This document shows, piece after piece, positions 52,397-62,573 of a stretch of DNA of 64,000 nt. Origin of the DNA: Oceanospirillaceae bacterium (lineage in GTDB: Bacteria > Pseudomonadota > Gammaproteobacteria > Pseudomonadales > Oceanobacteraceae); assembly GCA_002724925.1 (NCBI GenBank), contig PBQA01000015.1, positions 1 to 64,000 of the forward strand. Reading direction: 5' to 3'. The notes under the pieces are model-generated. The model did not search any database and was not told the origin of the DNA. It worked only from the letters and a program-made list of their open reading frames with translations. Position 1 is the first letter of the stretch, and the number at the start of each line of letters is the position of its first letter. Both the position numbers and the translations under genes were made by a program.

Positions 52397-54547
52397 TTAA
52401 TCGCGGTGCGAGATTTCAAAACACACATGAATATTCTGGCGACGTTCGAAATCCTTAGGAATCGACTTGCCCGTCACATCCCGGATACTGAACTCCGACA
52501 GCGCATCACGATCGAGGCTGAACTTACGCAGATTATTTGAGAATATCAGCGTGCCACCGGGCGCTAACCGGTCCATCGCCATGCGAATAAGATCCACATG
52601 GTCACGCTGGATATCCAGCACACCTTCCATACGCTTCGAGTTTGAAAAGGTTGGCGGGTCCATAAAGATAAGATCGTATTCGCCCGTGTCATCTTTCAGC
52701 CACTGCAGACAGTCGGCCTGAATAAAGCTGTGCTCGTCAGGATTCAGTTCATTAGCACGGAAGTTATCACGGCCCCAGTTCAGATAGGTGCGCGACATAT
52801 CGACACTGGTGGTCTGTGCGCCGGCAGCCGCGGCATGCAGAGACGCCGTTGCGGTATAACAGAACAGGTTAAGGAAACGCTTACCCGCCGCCTGTTTTGC
52901 AATATGCAGGCGCGTCGGGCGGTGATCAAGGAACAGACCGGTATCGAGATAGTCGCGAAGGTTCACCAGCACATTCACCTGCCCTTCACGGACGGTCATG
53001 GTGTGCTTTTCATCGCTCTGCTTCTCGTACTGACGTTTACCACTCTGACGCTCACGGCGCTTGAGTACAATCTGCTCCGCAGGCACGCCAGTGACCTCAG
53101 GTAAGGCTGCAAGAACATCCAGCAGACGCTTTTCAGCGACCTGAGGGTCAATCGACTTCGGCGGTACGTATTCCTGCACGTGAAGCCAGTCTTCGTAACG
53201 ATCAACGGCCACCGCGTATTCCGGAATATCGGCATCGTATATGCGATAACAATGAATATTCTCACGGTTTGCCCATTTACCGAGATTCTTCATGTTCTTT
53301 TTCAGACGATTCGCAAAGGCTTCTACCGGGCCGCGTATCGCACTCGGCTGCGGACGTGATGAGCGTTCGTCGGCCGCCCCGAAAACCAACAATTTGGTTT
53401 CGATTTTGCCGTTCATAAACTTATATTGTTTATCGAGAGGGCGACGAATAGCGCGGGCGAGGTCCGTATTGCCGGTGAAAATAGCAACACGCCACTCAGG
53501 TAATTTCATGGTGGCATCATGCAATTGCTGATACAGAGGCGCTAGCTGAGGTAATTCGCTCAGGCGCTCACCGTAAGGCGGGTTGGAGATCACCATACCG
53601 CCCTGATGTATTACCTCTTTCTGAACGCGCAGGTCATTGATATCACGACGCTCAAGATGCACTTTGCCCGCCAGTCCTGATCGCTCCAGGTTCTTGTTGG
53701 CCGCATTCAGCTGCTCAGAATCAATATCAAAGCCATACAAACGGTTCTTCAACCCATTGATGCCGTCAGTACGACGCTGGCGCGCTTCATCCACCAGCTT
53801 CATCCAGAGCTTACGTTCGTGGCTCTTCCAGCGATCAAACCCCCAGCCCTGCCGGTTAAGACCCGGTGCTACGTCCGCGGCCATGAGGCCGGCTTCAATC
53901 AGTAAAGTGCCCGAGCCGCACATAGGGTCAACAAGGGTCTTGCCCTCTTTTGCCAGCTCAGGCCAGCCGGCACGGATCAGCAGGGCCGCGGCCAGATTTT
54001 CTTTCAGCGGCGCCTTGCCCGGCTGTAGGCGATAGCCCCGACGATGCAGGCTGTCCCCGGAGACATTCAGAAACAGCGACAGACGCCCTTTGCGCAACTG
54101 GGCTTCGATACGAATATCACCCGACTTATCGACCGATGGTCGCACGCCCGTCTGCTCACGGAAGACATCGACCACCGCATCTTTGATGCGCTGCGCACCA
54201 AACTGAGTGTTATTGATAAACCGACTGCTGCCGTGAAAATCGATACGGAACGTCGCTTCAACGGGAAATAAAGAGGGCCAGTCGACCGTCTTCGCCATTT
54301 TGAACATTTCATCGGCGCTTTCTACCTGACATTCCAACAATGGAAGCAGCAAGCGGCTGGCGAGACGTGACCATAAACACACCCGATAGGCGGCCTCCAG
54401 ATCACCGTGCCAATAGACGCCAATATGGCTCTCTTTATCAACACTTCCGCCTAAGTGTCTGATTTCATCGGCCAGTAATGCTTCGGTGCCCTTTGCACAG
54501 ACAGCCAGCCAATTGGTATTTGGATCGTTATATTCTACGTCACTCAT
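52397..54547 (-). CDS. rlmL: Bifunctional 23S rRNA methyltransferase RlmKL
   Basis: It methylates G2445 (N2) and G2069 (N7) of 23S rRNA. The start is placed at 54547 (MSDVEYNDPNTNWLAVCAKG) because the family begins shortly before a 'C/T-x-x-G-x-E-x-L-L' motif. The 716-residue protein has an N-terminal THUMP domain (about 50-165), the RlmL half with LVDPMCGSGTLLIEAGLMAA and the catalytic NPPYGERLSE, and the RlmK half with LNLFCYTATASLHAAAAGA and FMDPPTFSNSKRM. Both methyltransferase halves are complete. Confidence 0.95.
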   Translation of the reverse strand: MSDVEYNDPNTNWLAVCAKGTEALLADEIRHLGGSVDKESHIGVYWHGDLEAAYRVCLWSRLASRLLLPLLECQVESADEMFKMAKTVDWPSLFPVEATFRIDFHGSSRFINNTQFGAQRIKDAVVDVFREQTGVRPSVDKSGDIRIEAQLRKGRLSLFLNVSGDSLHRRGYRLQPGKAPLKENLAAALLIRAGWPELAKEGKTLVDPMCGSGTLLIEAGLMAADVAPGLNRQGWGFDRWKSHERKLWMKLVDEARQRRTDGINGLKNRLYGFDIDSEQLNAANKNLERSGLAGKVHLERRDINDLRVQKEVIHQGGMVISNPPYGERLSELPQLAPLYQQLHDATMKLPEWRVAIFTGNTDLARAIRRPLDKQYKFMNGKIETKLLVFGAADERSSRPQPSAIRGPVEAFANRLKKNMKNLGKWANRENIHCYRIYDADIPEYAVAVDRYEDWLHVQEYVPPKSIDPQVAEKRLLDVLAALPEVTGVPAEQIVLKRRERQSGKRQYEKQSDEKHTMTVREGQVNVLVNLRDYLDTGLFLDHRPTRLHIAKQAAGKRFLNLFCYTATASLHAAAAGAQTTSVDMSRTYLNWGRDNFRANELNPDEHSFIQADCLQWLKDDTGEYDLIFMDPPTFSNSKRMEGVLDIQRDHVDLIRMAMDRLAPGGTLIFSNNLRKFSLDRDALSEFSIRDVTGKSIPKDFERRQNIHVCFEISHRD

Positions 54548-54708
54548 ACATTCATACACTCAGGGTAATAGCGAAAAGGCGCTAAAACCTTATCACTTAG
54601 AAGAAATAATTCATTAACATTCACCGTGTTGTCACGGTACAACTGTACGTGGTCCGCCGATTTTTCTGTGGCTAACCGATGTTTTAATAACAGCGAGGAA
54701 GCAACTCT

Positions 54709-54903
54709 ATGAAAAGACAGAAACGCGACATGCAGGAAAGAGCCTTTGCACGTGGCTACCGGGCAGGCGTAGAACGCCGCTCCAAAGATCTGGCCCCCGC
54801 AGGCCCTACACACGACGACTGGATGGCTGGTTGGCGATCCGGACGCGAAGACAACTGGGATGGTTATACCGGCGTTTCTGGTATTCATCGAATGGCGGTG
54901 TAA
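54709..54903 (+). CDS. rmf: Ribosome modulation factor
   Basis: Rmf binds ribosomes in stationary phase and helps form inactive 100S dimers. The 64-residue protein reads MKRQKRDMQERAFARGYRAG, then RSKDLAPAGPTHDDWMAGWR and a GREDNWDGY stretch, matching Rmf throughout. A GAGGAAG ribosome-binding site precedes the ATG and a strong terminator follows. It diverges from rlmKL. Confidence 0.95.
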   Translation: MKRQKRDMQERAFARGYRAGVERRSKDLAPAGPTHDDWMAGWRSGREDNWDGYTGVSGIHRMAV

Positions 54904-54980
54904 TTACCCGCCACTGAAGAATTTTACTCCACTCCTGACGAGTTTCGTCAGACTCACGTCTCCCTCACCCGGGGAGCTTG

Positions 54981-55002
54981 GCCCGGCTATGCCGGGCTTT
55001 TT
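54981..55002 (+). terminator. Terminator of rmf
   Basis: GCCCGGC-TAT-GCCGGGC (54981-54997) is followed by T5. It lies about 80 bases after the rmf stop. Confidence 0.9.
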
Positions 55003-55028
55003 ATATGCTACTAACTAATCCGCGTCGG

Positions 55029-56048
55029 TCAGGCTTTGCTGAGAGAACGCACGCACTCGCCAATCAACTCTGGGCCACGATAAATAAAGCCAGAATACAC
55101 CTGAACCAGAGAGGCGCCTGCACGTACTTTATCAACTGCATCTTCACCTTCGAGAATGCCGCCAACACCAATAACAGGCATACGATCACCCAATACGCCG
55201 CACAGTCGCTCAATGGTCATGGTTGAAAGATCAGTGACTGGCGCGCCGGATAAACCACCTGCCTCAGCGCCATGTTTTGAACCTTCAACGCCTTCACGAG
55301 ACAAGGTGGTGTTAGTCGCAATAACGCCGTCAATTTCACAATCGAGAAGCGTCTGCGCCACGGTATCAATTTCTTCGTCTTCCATATCGGGCGCAATCTT
55401 CACAAAGATTGGCTTGTAACCATGCTCTTTCGCAAGTTCTGCCTGACGCGCCTTCAGCGGCATCAGAAGATCACGTAGAGCATCGCCGTACTGCAAAGTG
55501 CGAAGCCCGGGTGTGTTTGGTGAGGAGATATTGACCGTAATGTACGTCGCGTGCTGGTAAACCTTCTCAAGGCAGATCAAATAATCTGATGTGGCGTCTT
55601 CCACTGCGGTATCGAAGTTTTTACCGATGTTAATGCCCAGCACGCCTTTGAACTTCGCTTTCTTAACCTGCTCAACCAGGTGATCAACACCTTTATTGTT
55701 GAAGCCCATACGGTTGATGATGGCGCGCTCTTCAGGCAGACGGAAGAGACGCGGCTTCGGGTTACCAGGCTGAGGACGCTGCGTAATAGTGCCAATCTCA
55801 ATAAAACCAAACCCCAGACGTGCAAAGGCGTCAATGTAATCACCATTTTTATCCAGCCCGGCGGCCAGGCCAACCGGATTCGGGAAGGTAACTCCAGCAA
55901 CGGTGACCGGCTGATCCGGTACCTTTTTAGCCAATAAGCCAAGTACGCCGAGCTTTTCCGCTCTGCCCAGCATCTTCAGCCCCAGATCATGGGATGTTTC
56001 TCCATCCATCATAAACAGGAAATGTCGGGCGAGGCTGTACCAACTCAT
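55029..56048 (-). CDS. pyrD: Dihydroorotate dehydrogenase (quinone)
   Basis: It oxidises dihydroorotate to orotate in pyrimidine synthesis and passes electrons to quinone. The 339-residue, class 2 type has the N-terminal membrane-association helices ([20 protein letters not shown]). [20 protein letters not shown] and [20 protein letters not shown], with the catalytic serine in the NISSPNTPG loop, are followed by [21 protein letters not shown] single gene with a clear promoter. Confidence 0.96.
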   Translation of the reverse strand: MSWYSLARHFLFMMDGETSHDLGLKMLGRAEKLGVLGLLAKKVPDQPVTVAGVTFPNPVGLAAGLDKNGDYIDAFARLGFGFIEIGTITQRPQPGNPKPRLFRLPEERAIINRMGFNNKGVDHLVEQVKKAKFKGVLGINIGKNFDTAVEDATSDYLICLEKVYQHATYITVNISSPNTPGLRTLQYGDALRDLLMPLKARQAELAKEHGYKPIFVKIAPDMEDEEIDTVAQTLLDCEIDGVIATNTTLSREGVEGSKHGAEAGGLSGAPVTDLSTMTIERLCGVLGDRMPVIGVGGILEGEDAVDKVRAGASLVQVYSGFIYRGPELIGECVRSLSKA

Positions 56049-56090
56049 AGTAATCTCTCAATACATCAGGGTGACAATAGATTTGCGCGC

Positions 56091-56119
56091 ATTATAGGGA
56101 CTAATGCGGCCGCTGTAGA
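56091..56119 (-). promoter_or_regulatory. Sigma-70 promoter of pyrD
   Basis: On the minus strand TCTACA (56114-56119), a 17-base spacer and TATAAT (56091-56096) precede the pyrD ATG by about 45 bases. Confidence 0.65.
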
Positions 56120-56137
56120 TCCCTCTCGGCTAAAAAG

Positions 56138-56362
56138 TCAGCCGACGCGCTCAATTCCCTCGAATTTGCCCTGCTGATTAAACAGGATGGCAAAGCGCCC
56201 GCGCACTCCATCGCGAGTAACTACGCGCTGCAGTACCCCCGCAGGGAACCGAACCTTTCTACCGTCCGTTGAGTACGCAAGCACTGTCCGGGCATCCCCC
56301 TGATAATAGCGAAGATATTCATCGCTACTGATATTCAGGTCGACGATGATTCGTTGCATCAT
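56138..56362 (-). CDS. DUF2835 family protein
   Basis: The 74-residue protein has the DUF2835 pattern: IIVDLNISSDEYLRYYQGDA, then VLAYSTDGRKVRFPAGVLQR and GRFAILFNQQGKFEGIERV. These small beta-rich proteins occur in gammaproteobacteria with no known job. It overlaps the upstream gene by 4 bases (ATGA). Confidence 0.85.
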   Translation of the reverse strand: MMQRIIVDLNISSDEYLRYYQGDARTVLAYSTDGRKVRFPAGVLQRVVTRDGVRGRFAILFNQQGKFEGIERVG

Positions 56363-57468
56363 GGTGCGACTCCCTGCCGATCCCCCGCAACGGCCCGTTG
56401 CTCACGCTTCACATCCTGACGGATACGCCATTTCTCAAGCCACTCACGAACGCCTTTTATCCAGGAAATGCGGCTTTCGGTCATGAGTTCAGGGTGGCGC
56501 TGAGTCAGGATAACTTCAGGCTGAAGATAGTCTGGTAAAACGGCAAGTCCATGCTGGTTAAAAAGCACAGGTGCCAGTTCACCGTAACGCCTCCATGGCA
56601 GCAGCGTTGGATTACACACAGGCCCGGTATTCAGTACTTTCTCGAGCAGGCCCAGCGTGCGCATCATTGAGCAGTTAACACTTTCGTTCCAGGCAGGGTC
56701 TATGTACTCACGCCAGTCGAATTTTGCCGCGACGACCCATTTTTCATCCTCACAGGCAACATAAGGCGGAAGTGCTCGTTCCAGCAAAGGATCTGGATGC
56801 TCCGACAGAATCCGGTTCCAGAATCTCAGGCCGTTGAAGTTGGCCACCAGATCGGCAAACGAATACACCCCGGTCGTTTCTGCACCAAAATAAACAGATT
56901 CGGTCCATTCACCAAACAGAAAGGCATGCTTCAGTGGCAGCGTCATCCGCTCAGTTTCACGAAAATAACTGAATCCCTCGGTAAAAAAGTGCCCGAACTT
57001 ATCCGTGCCGACAAAGTGCTCGCCCACACGAACAACCGACGCTACCCGCTCTGAAAGAACGAGTGTCGGTGAATGCGGCCAGGTAAAATCGCGATAGATG
57101 GAATCAGGCAGGGTCATGCGAATGCGATCTAAATCCGGGTGCTGCTCAGCAAAGGATTCGACCTGACCTACAATTGGCCGGGCCAGCAATACGCGAAAAG
57201 AGTCGTACAAGCGATCTACATCACAACGCGACTGCTTAGGCACACGCTGTACTTTGCGTGGTTTTAAATGCGGAGCATTTCGATTGGCGCGTTTCAGGGC
57301 GCGGTCTATTCGCTGTGCCACCTCGTCGTTGAGCGGCGAGCGGCTGTCTGCCATATCCACAGCAGGCAGCTGGCTGAAGTGATCAACCTCCGCTGCGCTC
57401 AGAGTAGACGGAATAAGTGTCGACAGCAGAAAGAATGAAATAAGTAGTCTGATCAAAACCCGATACAC
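56359..57468 (-). CDS. Exported hypothetical protein
   Basis: The 369-residue protein has a signal peptide (LIRLLISFFLLSTLIPSTLS, about 5-24). A mid-domain segment VGEHFVGTDKFGHFFTEGFS, with the pattern D-K-x-G-H-F, recalls the DUF2279 family, but only weakly. Several Trp-rich blocks (SESVYFGAETTGVYSFADLV, LLPWRRYGELAPVLF) and five or more Cys residues are present. The start at GTG 57468 lies in the hairpin that ends the next gene; a TTG at 57456 is possible. It is coupled to the DUF2835 gene. Function unknown. Confidence 0.6.
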   Translation of the reverse strand: MYRVLIRLLISFFLLSTLIPSTLSAAEVDHFSQLPAVDMADSRSPLNDEVAQRIDRALKRANRNAPHLKPRKVQRVPKQSRCDVDRLYDSFRVLLARPIVGQVESFAEQHPDLDRIRMTLPDSIYRDFTWPHSPTLVLSERVASVVRVGEHFVGTDKFGHFFTEGFSYFRETERMTLPLKHAFLFGEWTESVYFGAETTGVYSFADLVANFNGLRFWNRILSEHPDPLLERALPPYVACEDEKWVVAAKFDWREYIDPAWNESVNCSMMRTLGLLEKVLNTGPVCNPTLLPWRRYGELAPVLFNQHGLAVLPDYLQPEVILTQRHPELMTESRISWIKGVREWLEKWRIRQDVKREQRAVAGDRQGVAP

Positions 57469-57498
57469 GCCGGTGAAAAACGCAGTTTTACACCGGCG
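57468..57498 (-). terminator. Hairpin after the NAD-GDH gene
   Basis: CGCCGGTG (57468-57475) and CACCGGCG (57491-57498) pair, and the stem extends by AAAA/TTTT around a short loop. No T-tract follows, so it is a likely but unproven terminator of gdhB, and it overlaps the start of the next gene. Confidence 0.55.
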
Positions 57499-57516
57499 CA
57501 GGCATCAGATCAAATC

Positions 57517-60500
57517 TCAGGCGTGACGACTTGCCTGAGCAAGGTCCAGAAGCTCCCTCAGAGCGACGGCGATCATCGGGAAGCTGGTCTGTTCGATGCT
57601 CTTAAGATCTTCAAGCATACGCCCCCAGCGCTCGACGAGAATATCCTGCTCTTTCTCCCAGTGTTCAATTGCAACATCAAGGTCGGTTTCGTCAGAGTGC
57701 CCCTTGAGAATGCCCACAGTGAGCGAACGCTGCTGCCAGTCAAGATCATCACGGAAGCTTTCACGTGCCATCGCTTCCCAGTGATTACTGGTCGGCAAAT
57801 CATTGATCTGACGTAAGAACCAGTTCAGTGACAGGTGGTCGCCAACGCCAAAGTAAGCTTGAGTCACACGCTCAACCGGGCAATCAGACTGAGACGCAGC
57901 TTCGATGATCCCGAGAGAGGAGTACAGCTCACCGGCACCTGCCGTAAATGCAGCGAGGTCTTCGGGTACACCCTGCTCTTTCCGTTGGTCAAACTCCTGC
58001 TGCCATCGCTTGAGAGCATCACCTTTCAGAGTCGAGCTAAGGTTGTGAGCTATGTGTTGCACAGCAGTCCCGAAGCGATCGACTTCGCTGGCGATATCTA
58101 CCGCAACACGACGATTGCGCAGGAACCAGCGCGTCGCGCGTCGTACCAGGCGCATCAGCTCAGCCATCATGTTTTCCTGAACCGCTGTTGGCACCTTGTA
58201 GTCGAGCGCGCTGATCTCGCGCCAATGGTCATGCAGGGAGAAAGTATCCCGAGCTGTCACATAGGCCCGGGCGATATCGACGATCGAGGCACCAGTAGAG
58301 TCTCCCAGGCGATTCACAAAGGTAATGCCCATGTGATTAATCATGTCATTGGCCAGCTGAGTCGCAATAATCTCTTTACGTAGCCGGTGATTATTAATGG
58401 CTTCAGAGAATTTCTTATTCAACGCCGCTGGGAATGCCGTCGATAGAATCTTCGAAATATAGTCATCTGACGTAATTTTCGAGGCGTTTAAACGCTCTTT
58501 CATATCCGCTTTGGTATACGAAATCAGAACGGCCAGTTCAGGCTTTGTCAGCCCCGTATTATCGTTGCGGCGATCCTGTAATTCTTCTTCATCCGGCAAA
58601 AATTCGAGTGAGCGATTCAGCTTACCCTGCTGCTCATAGTCTTTCATCAGACGGATGTATTCGTCGAGACGCTCTCGGCAATCACGGTAGGCAAGTGCGA
58701 TTGCCTGGGTCTGGTGATAATTGTTATTCAGAACCAGATCCGCAACCGGGTCGGTTTGCTCCAGGAAGACCTGATTACGCTGTTTACGGGTGAGATCACC
58801 ATTATCCATGATCTCGTTGAGCATAATCTTAATATTTACTTCATGGTCAGAGCAGTCAACGCCACCCGCGTTGTCGATAAAGTCTGTATACGACGCGCCG
58901 CCATTAAGACCAAACTCAATACGGCCAAGTTGAGTGACACCGAGGTTCCCGCCCTCACCGATAACTTTCGCACGGACATCTTTCCCGTTAATTCTGAGTG
59001 CATCATTGGCCTTGTCACCAACGTCAGAATCCAGCTCGGACGATGCTTTGATATAGGTGCCAATACCACCGTTCCAGATCAGATCAACTTCGGCCTTAAG
59101 AGCTGCTTTAATCAACTCATTCGGCGCAAGCTTGCTCTCACTGATGCCGAAACGTTTCTTCATTTCTGGGGTAATGTCGATACTTTTTGCCGAACGCAAG
59201 AATATACCGCCACCTTTAGAAATTAATGACTTGTCATAGTCTTCCCAGCTTGATCGTGGCAGTTCAAACAGCCGCTTACGCTCTTTAAAGCTGGAAGCAG
59301 AATCAGGCTCAGGATCGATAAAGATATGCATGTGGTTGAAGGCTGCGACCAGCTGAATATGCTCAGACAGCAACATGCCATTGCCAAATACGTCGCCCGC
59401 CATATCCCCGATGCCCACGACAGTAAAATCATCTGTCTGAACATTGATACCGCGCTCACGGAAGTGACGCTGCACCGATACCCAGGCTCCGCGTGCGGTG
59501 ATGCCCATCTTCTTATGGTCATAACCTACCGAACCGCCGGACGCAAAACCATCGCCCATCCAGAAGCCGCGATTCACAGCAATTTCGTTAGCGATATCTG
59601 AAAACGTAGCGGTGCCCTTATCTGCAGCAACGACGAGATACGGATCAGGCTCATCGTGGCGAACAACTGACTCTGGTGGCACTATTTCACCTTCAATCAG
59701 GTTGTCGGTGACATCAAGAAGCGCACTGATAAAGGTCTGATAACAGGCAATACCTTCAGCGATAAAGGCATCGCGTCCACCCTCGGTTGGCGGACACTTG
59801 GATACAAAGCCCCCCTTGGCTCCCACAGGGACAATGACCGCGTTCTTAACTTGCTGAGCTTTTACCAGCCCGAGAACTTCGGTACGGAAATCATCCACAC
59901 GATCGGACCAGCGCAGACCGCCGCGTGCGACCTTACCACCGCGCAAGTGAACACCTTCAATGCGCGGAGAATATACGAAAATCTCGAACATCGGACGTGG
60001 CAGAGGAATGTCGGTAATTTCCGATGGTTTAATCTTAAATGACAGATAACTCTTCGGTTTACCCTCGGCATCCGGCTGAAAGTAGTTAGTACGCAACGTT
60101 GCTTTGATCAGCTCGATATAACGACGGATAGCTCGATCTTCATTCAGTTGATCAACGCTGTCGAGCGCCTCATGGATCTGACCTTCGACCTCAGCGACTG
60201 CTTTGCTACGCTCGTCAGAAGACTGATCGCTAAGGCCGAAGCGTGCATGAAAGAGATTCACGATCTGAGCACTGATCGGAATATAACGGCTCAGCGTGTC
60301 GGCAATATAATTCTCAGAAATACCGAAGCGAATCTGCTTCATGTACCTTGCATAGGCTCTTAGTAGAGCAATATCTTTCCAACCTAATCTGGCACCCAGT
60401 ACCAGCCGGTTGAACGAATCGTTCTCTGCGCGACCATCCCAGATAGCGCGAAATGCCTCCTGGAAGACCTGTTTTACCTCAGCAATATTGATGCTGTCAG

Positions 60501-62349
60501 ACAGGGTATATTTCAGTGAGAAATTATGAATCCAGACACGACGACCGTCACTGCAGACAATCTCGTATGGATGCTCGCCCATCACTCGCAGACCGAAGTT
60601 TTCCAGCACTGGAATAATGTCAGAGAGCGGAAGAATGGTATCTGGATTAAACAGCTTAAACCTGAGCTCGTTCTGGCCTCCTTCAAGTTCCCGGTAAAAA
60701 GACATACCGAGTTGACCTTCAGAAGCAGACTTAAGGGTATCCATGTATTGGATATCGGCCACAGCGGTGCGGGCAGAAAAATCTTCACGGTAGCCCGCTG
60801 GAAATGCTGAACGATATTCGTGATAAAGAATATTTCCACGTTCCTCGCCCACCTGCTCAACCAGAGCCGCGTGCAAGTCATCAGTCCAGGAACGGACGAC
60901 CTGGCGGATTTTATTGGCGACCACAGCCTCATCGTAGCTGAGCTCTTTTTCGGGATTCAGGCGCACAATAAAGTGCGTTCTTGCCAGAACCGACTCAGAG
61001 AAGTAGGTATTAAATTCAATGTCCAGCGGGCTGAACTCCTGAGTCAGAATATCTTCCATTTTCTGACGCAGTTCTGTGTTGTAAACATCTCGCGGTGTAT
61101 AAGCAATACACGAGAGGAACTTGCTGTATGTGTCTTTGCGCAGATACACACGCGTCTGACGCCGTTCCTGAATATTCAAGACACTGTTGGCCGTTTTATA
61201 CAGCTGCTCAACATCCGACTGAAACAGCTCATCGCGGGGATACACTTCAAGGATGCGATCCAGCTCTTTGGCACTGTGACTTGCGCGTTCGAAACCAGCT
61301 TTCTCACGAATCGCTGTGAGTTTACGGCGGATAATCGGAATGTTGTTCGGCGTCTCGATATAGACAATTGAGGTGAACAAGCCCATAAAACGCATGCCAC
61401 CGATCACGTTTCCGTGCTTATCAAAACGCTTCACAACAACATAATCAGGGTAAGCAGGACGATGTATGCGACTGCGGTTTCCTGACTTCATAAAATTAAT
61501 CAGCGACGGTCCGGTAATAAATTCACGGATCTCAGGTTCCAGTTCTTTTAGCTGAACACGTGAACGTGTGGTATCAATATTACGGAAGATTCCCAGATCA
61601 TGAGTAGGGTCGCGATCCACAACTTTGCCAGACTTCGCATCACTGACCGTGAACTCATCGTACGCCAGAAAAGTGAAGTGGTTAGAGGCCATCCAATCAA
61701 CAAACTCGGCTGCCTCGGTGCAGGCCTCTTTATCATTAACCGTACATGCATCGCGTAGTTCCTGAGCCGTCTTTTTCGCTTTTTCAAGCATCTCAGGGAA
61801 GTCGCGTACGCAGCGCTGTACTTCTCGCAGAACCTCTTCAATCTCTTGCGCGAGGTCGGCCATCAACTGCTCATCAGAATGATGGTCTACCTCAATGTAT
61901 ATAATAGCTTCTGACGTCTTGCCTTTACCCGGCTTGTGCCACTGCCCTGTCGATTTGAACTGGCCTTTCTCATCACGGCCGGCATGCAGTACGCAATAGT
62001 GGATAGCATGAAGTGACATCTGGCGGGCGTTAAGCTGCATCCGCACCGAATCAACCAGAAATGGCATGTCATCGAAGACAATTTCAATGACTGTATGAAG
62101 AGACTGCCAACCGTGGTTTTCATGATCTGGGTTGAATACACGAACCTTTGGCTCTCCTTCAGCGCGGAGCTGGATAAACTGCCAGCAGGACAGCGTGGCT
62201 CCGTACAGATCTTCTACAGATCGGCTGAGTACCTCATCTGAGGGCGCACCTGAGTAGTAAAGGTCTGCGAACCGCGTTAACTGAGACGCCAGAGAAGACT
62301 CATTCCGTTCGTTGATCAGAGCGTGTAAAGGTGTAAGCATTGCAGTCAC
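57517..62349 (-). CDS. gdhB: NAD-specific glutamate dehydrogenase, large (180 kDa) type
   Basis: It oxidatively deaminates glutamate to 2-oxoglutarate with NAD+. The 1610-residue length is that of the L-180 class. The long N-terminal part carries ACT-like regulatory segments (about 30-480). The catalytic core is near residues 770-1100: RVDDFRTEVLGLVKAQQVKN, VPVGAKGGFVSKCPPTEGGR, PDPYLVVAADKGTATFSDIA and KVIGEGGNLGVTQLGRIEF. The helical C-terminal domain runs to the end. Monocistronic, with an upstream gap of 225 bases to the MoxR start. Confidence 0.95.
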   Translation of the reverse strand: MTAMLTPLHALINERNESSLASQLTRFADLYYSGAPSDEVLSRSVEDLYGATLSCWQFIQLRAEGEPKVRVFNPDHENHGWQSLHTVIEIVFDDMPFLVDSVRMQLNARQMSLHAIHYCVLHAGRDEKGQFKSTGQWHKPGKGKTSEAIIYIEVDHHSDEQLMADLAQEIEEVLREVQRCVRDFPEMLEKAKKTAQELRDACTVNDKEACTEAAEFVDWMASNHFTFLAYDEFTVSDAKSGKVVDRDPTHDLGIFRNIDTTRSRVQLKELEPEIREFITGPSLINFMKSGNRSRIHRPAYPDYVVVKRFDKHGNVIGGMRFMGLFTSIVYIETPNNIPIIRRKLTAIREKAGFERASHSAKELDRILEVYPRDELFQSDVEQLYKTANSVLNIQERRQTRVYLRKDTYSKFLSCIAYTPRDVYNTELRQKMEDILTQEFSPLDIEFNTYFSESVLARTHFIVRLNPEKELSYDEAVVANKIRQVVRSWTDDLHAALVEQVGEERGNILYHEYRSAFPAGYREDFSARTAVADIQYMDTLKSASEGQLGMSFYRELEGGQNELRFKLFNPDTILPLSDIIPVLENFGLRVMGEHPYEIVCSDGRRVWIHNFSLKYTLSDSINIAEVKQVFQEAFRAIWDGRAENDSFNRLVLGARLGWKDIALLRAYARYMKQIRFGISENYIADTLSRYIPISAQIVNLFHARFGLSDQSSDERSKAVAEVEGQIHEALDSVDQLNEDRAIRRYIELIKATLRTNYFQPDAEGKPKSYLSFKIKPSEITDIPLPRPMFEIFVYSPRIEGVHLRGGKVARGGLRWSDRVDDFRTEVLGLVKAQQVKNAVIVPVGAKGGFVSKCPPTEGGRDAFIAEGIACYQTFISALLDVTDNLIEGEIVPPESVVRHDEPDPYLVVAADKGTATFSDIANEIAVNRGFWMGDGFASGGSVGYDHKKMGITARGAWVSVQRHFRERGINVQTDDFTVVGIGDMAGDVFGNGMLLSEHIQLVAAFNHMHIFIDPEPDSASSFKERKRLFELPRSSWEDYDKSLISKGGGIFLRSAKSIDITPEMKKRFGISESKLAPNELIKAALKAEVDLIWNGGIGTYIKASSELDSDVGDKANDALRINGKDVRAKVIGEGGNLGVTQLGRIEFGLNGGASYTDFIDNAGGVDCSDHEVNIKIMLNEIMDNGDLTRKQRNQVFLEQTDPVADLVLNNNYHQTQAIALAYRDCRERLDEYIRLMKDYEQQGKLNRSLEFLPDEEELQDRRNDNTGLTKPELAVLISYTKADMKERLNASKITSDDYISKILSTAFPAALNKKFSEAINNHRLRKEIIATQLANDMINHMGITFVNRLGDSTGASIVDIARAYVTARDTFSLHDHWREISALDYKVPTAVQENMMAELMRLVRRATRWFLRNRRVAVDIASEVDRFGTAVQHIAHNLSSTLKGDALKRWQQEFDQRKEQGVPEDLAAFTAGAGELYSSLGIIEAASQSDCPVERVTQAYFGVGDHLSLNWFLRQINDLPTSNHWEAMARESFRDDLDWQQRSLTVGILKGHSDETDLDVAIEHWEKEQDILVERWGRMLEDLKSIEQTSFPMIAVALRELLDLAQASRHA

Positions 62350-62573
62350 TCGCCACAGGGTTCCAGTAATAGTTATGTCTAAAGCTTAGACTATCTGTCA
62401 GCTTTGCCACTTGAGCGTACGCAAGGAATGTTTACGCTACTTTACCGACATGCAGATAACTTTATTAACAAGGCGTGATCAGAGCGTTGACCGCCACAGC
62501 GGAATCTCTAAAATCCTTGTCACTCTGGAAATTCAGAGGCCAACACACCGATAAGAATCAGGACTGGATTCAA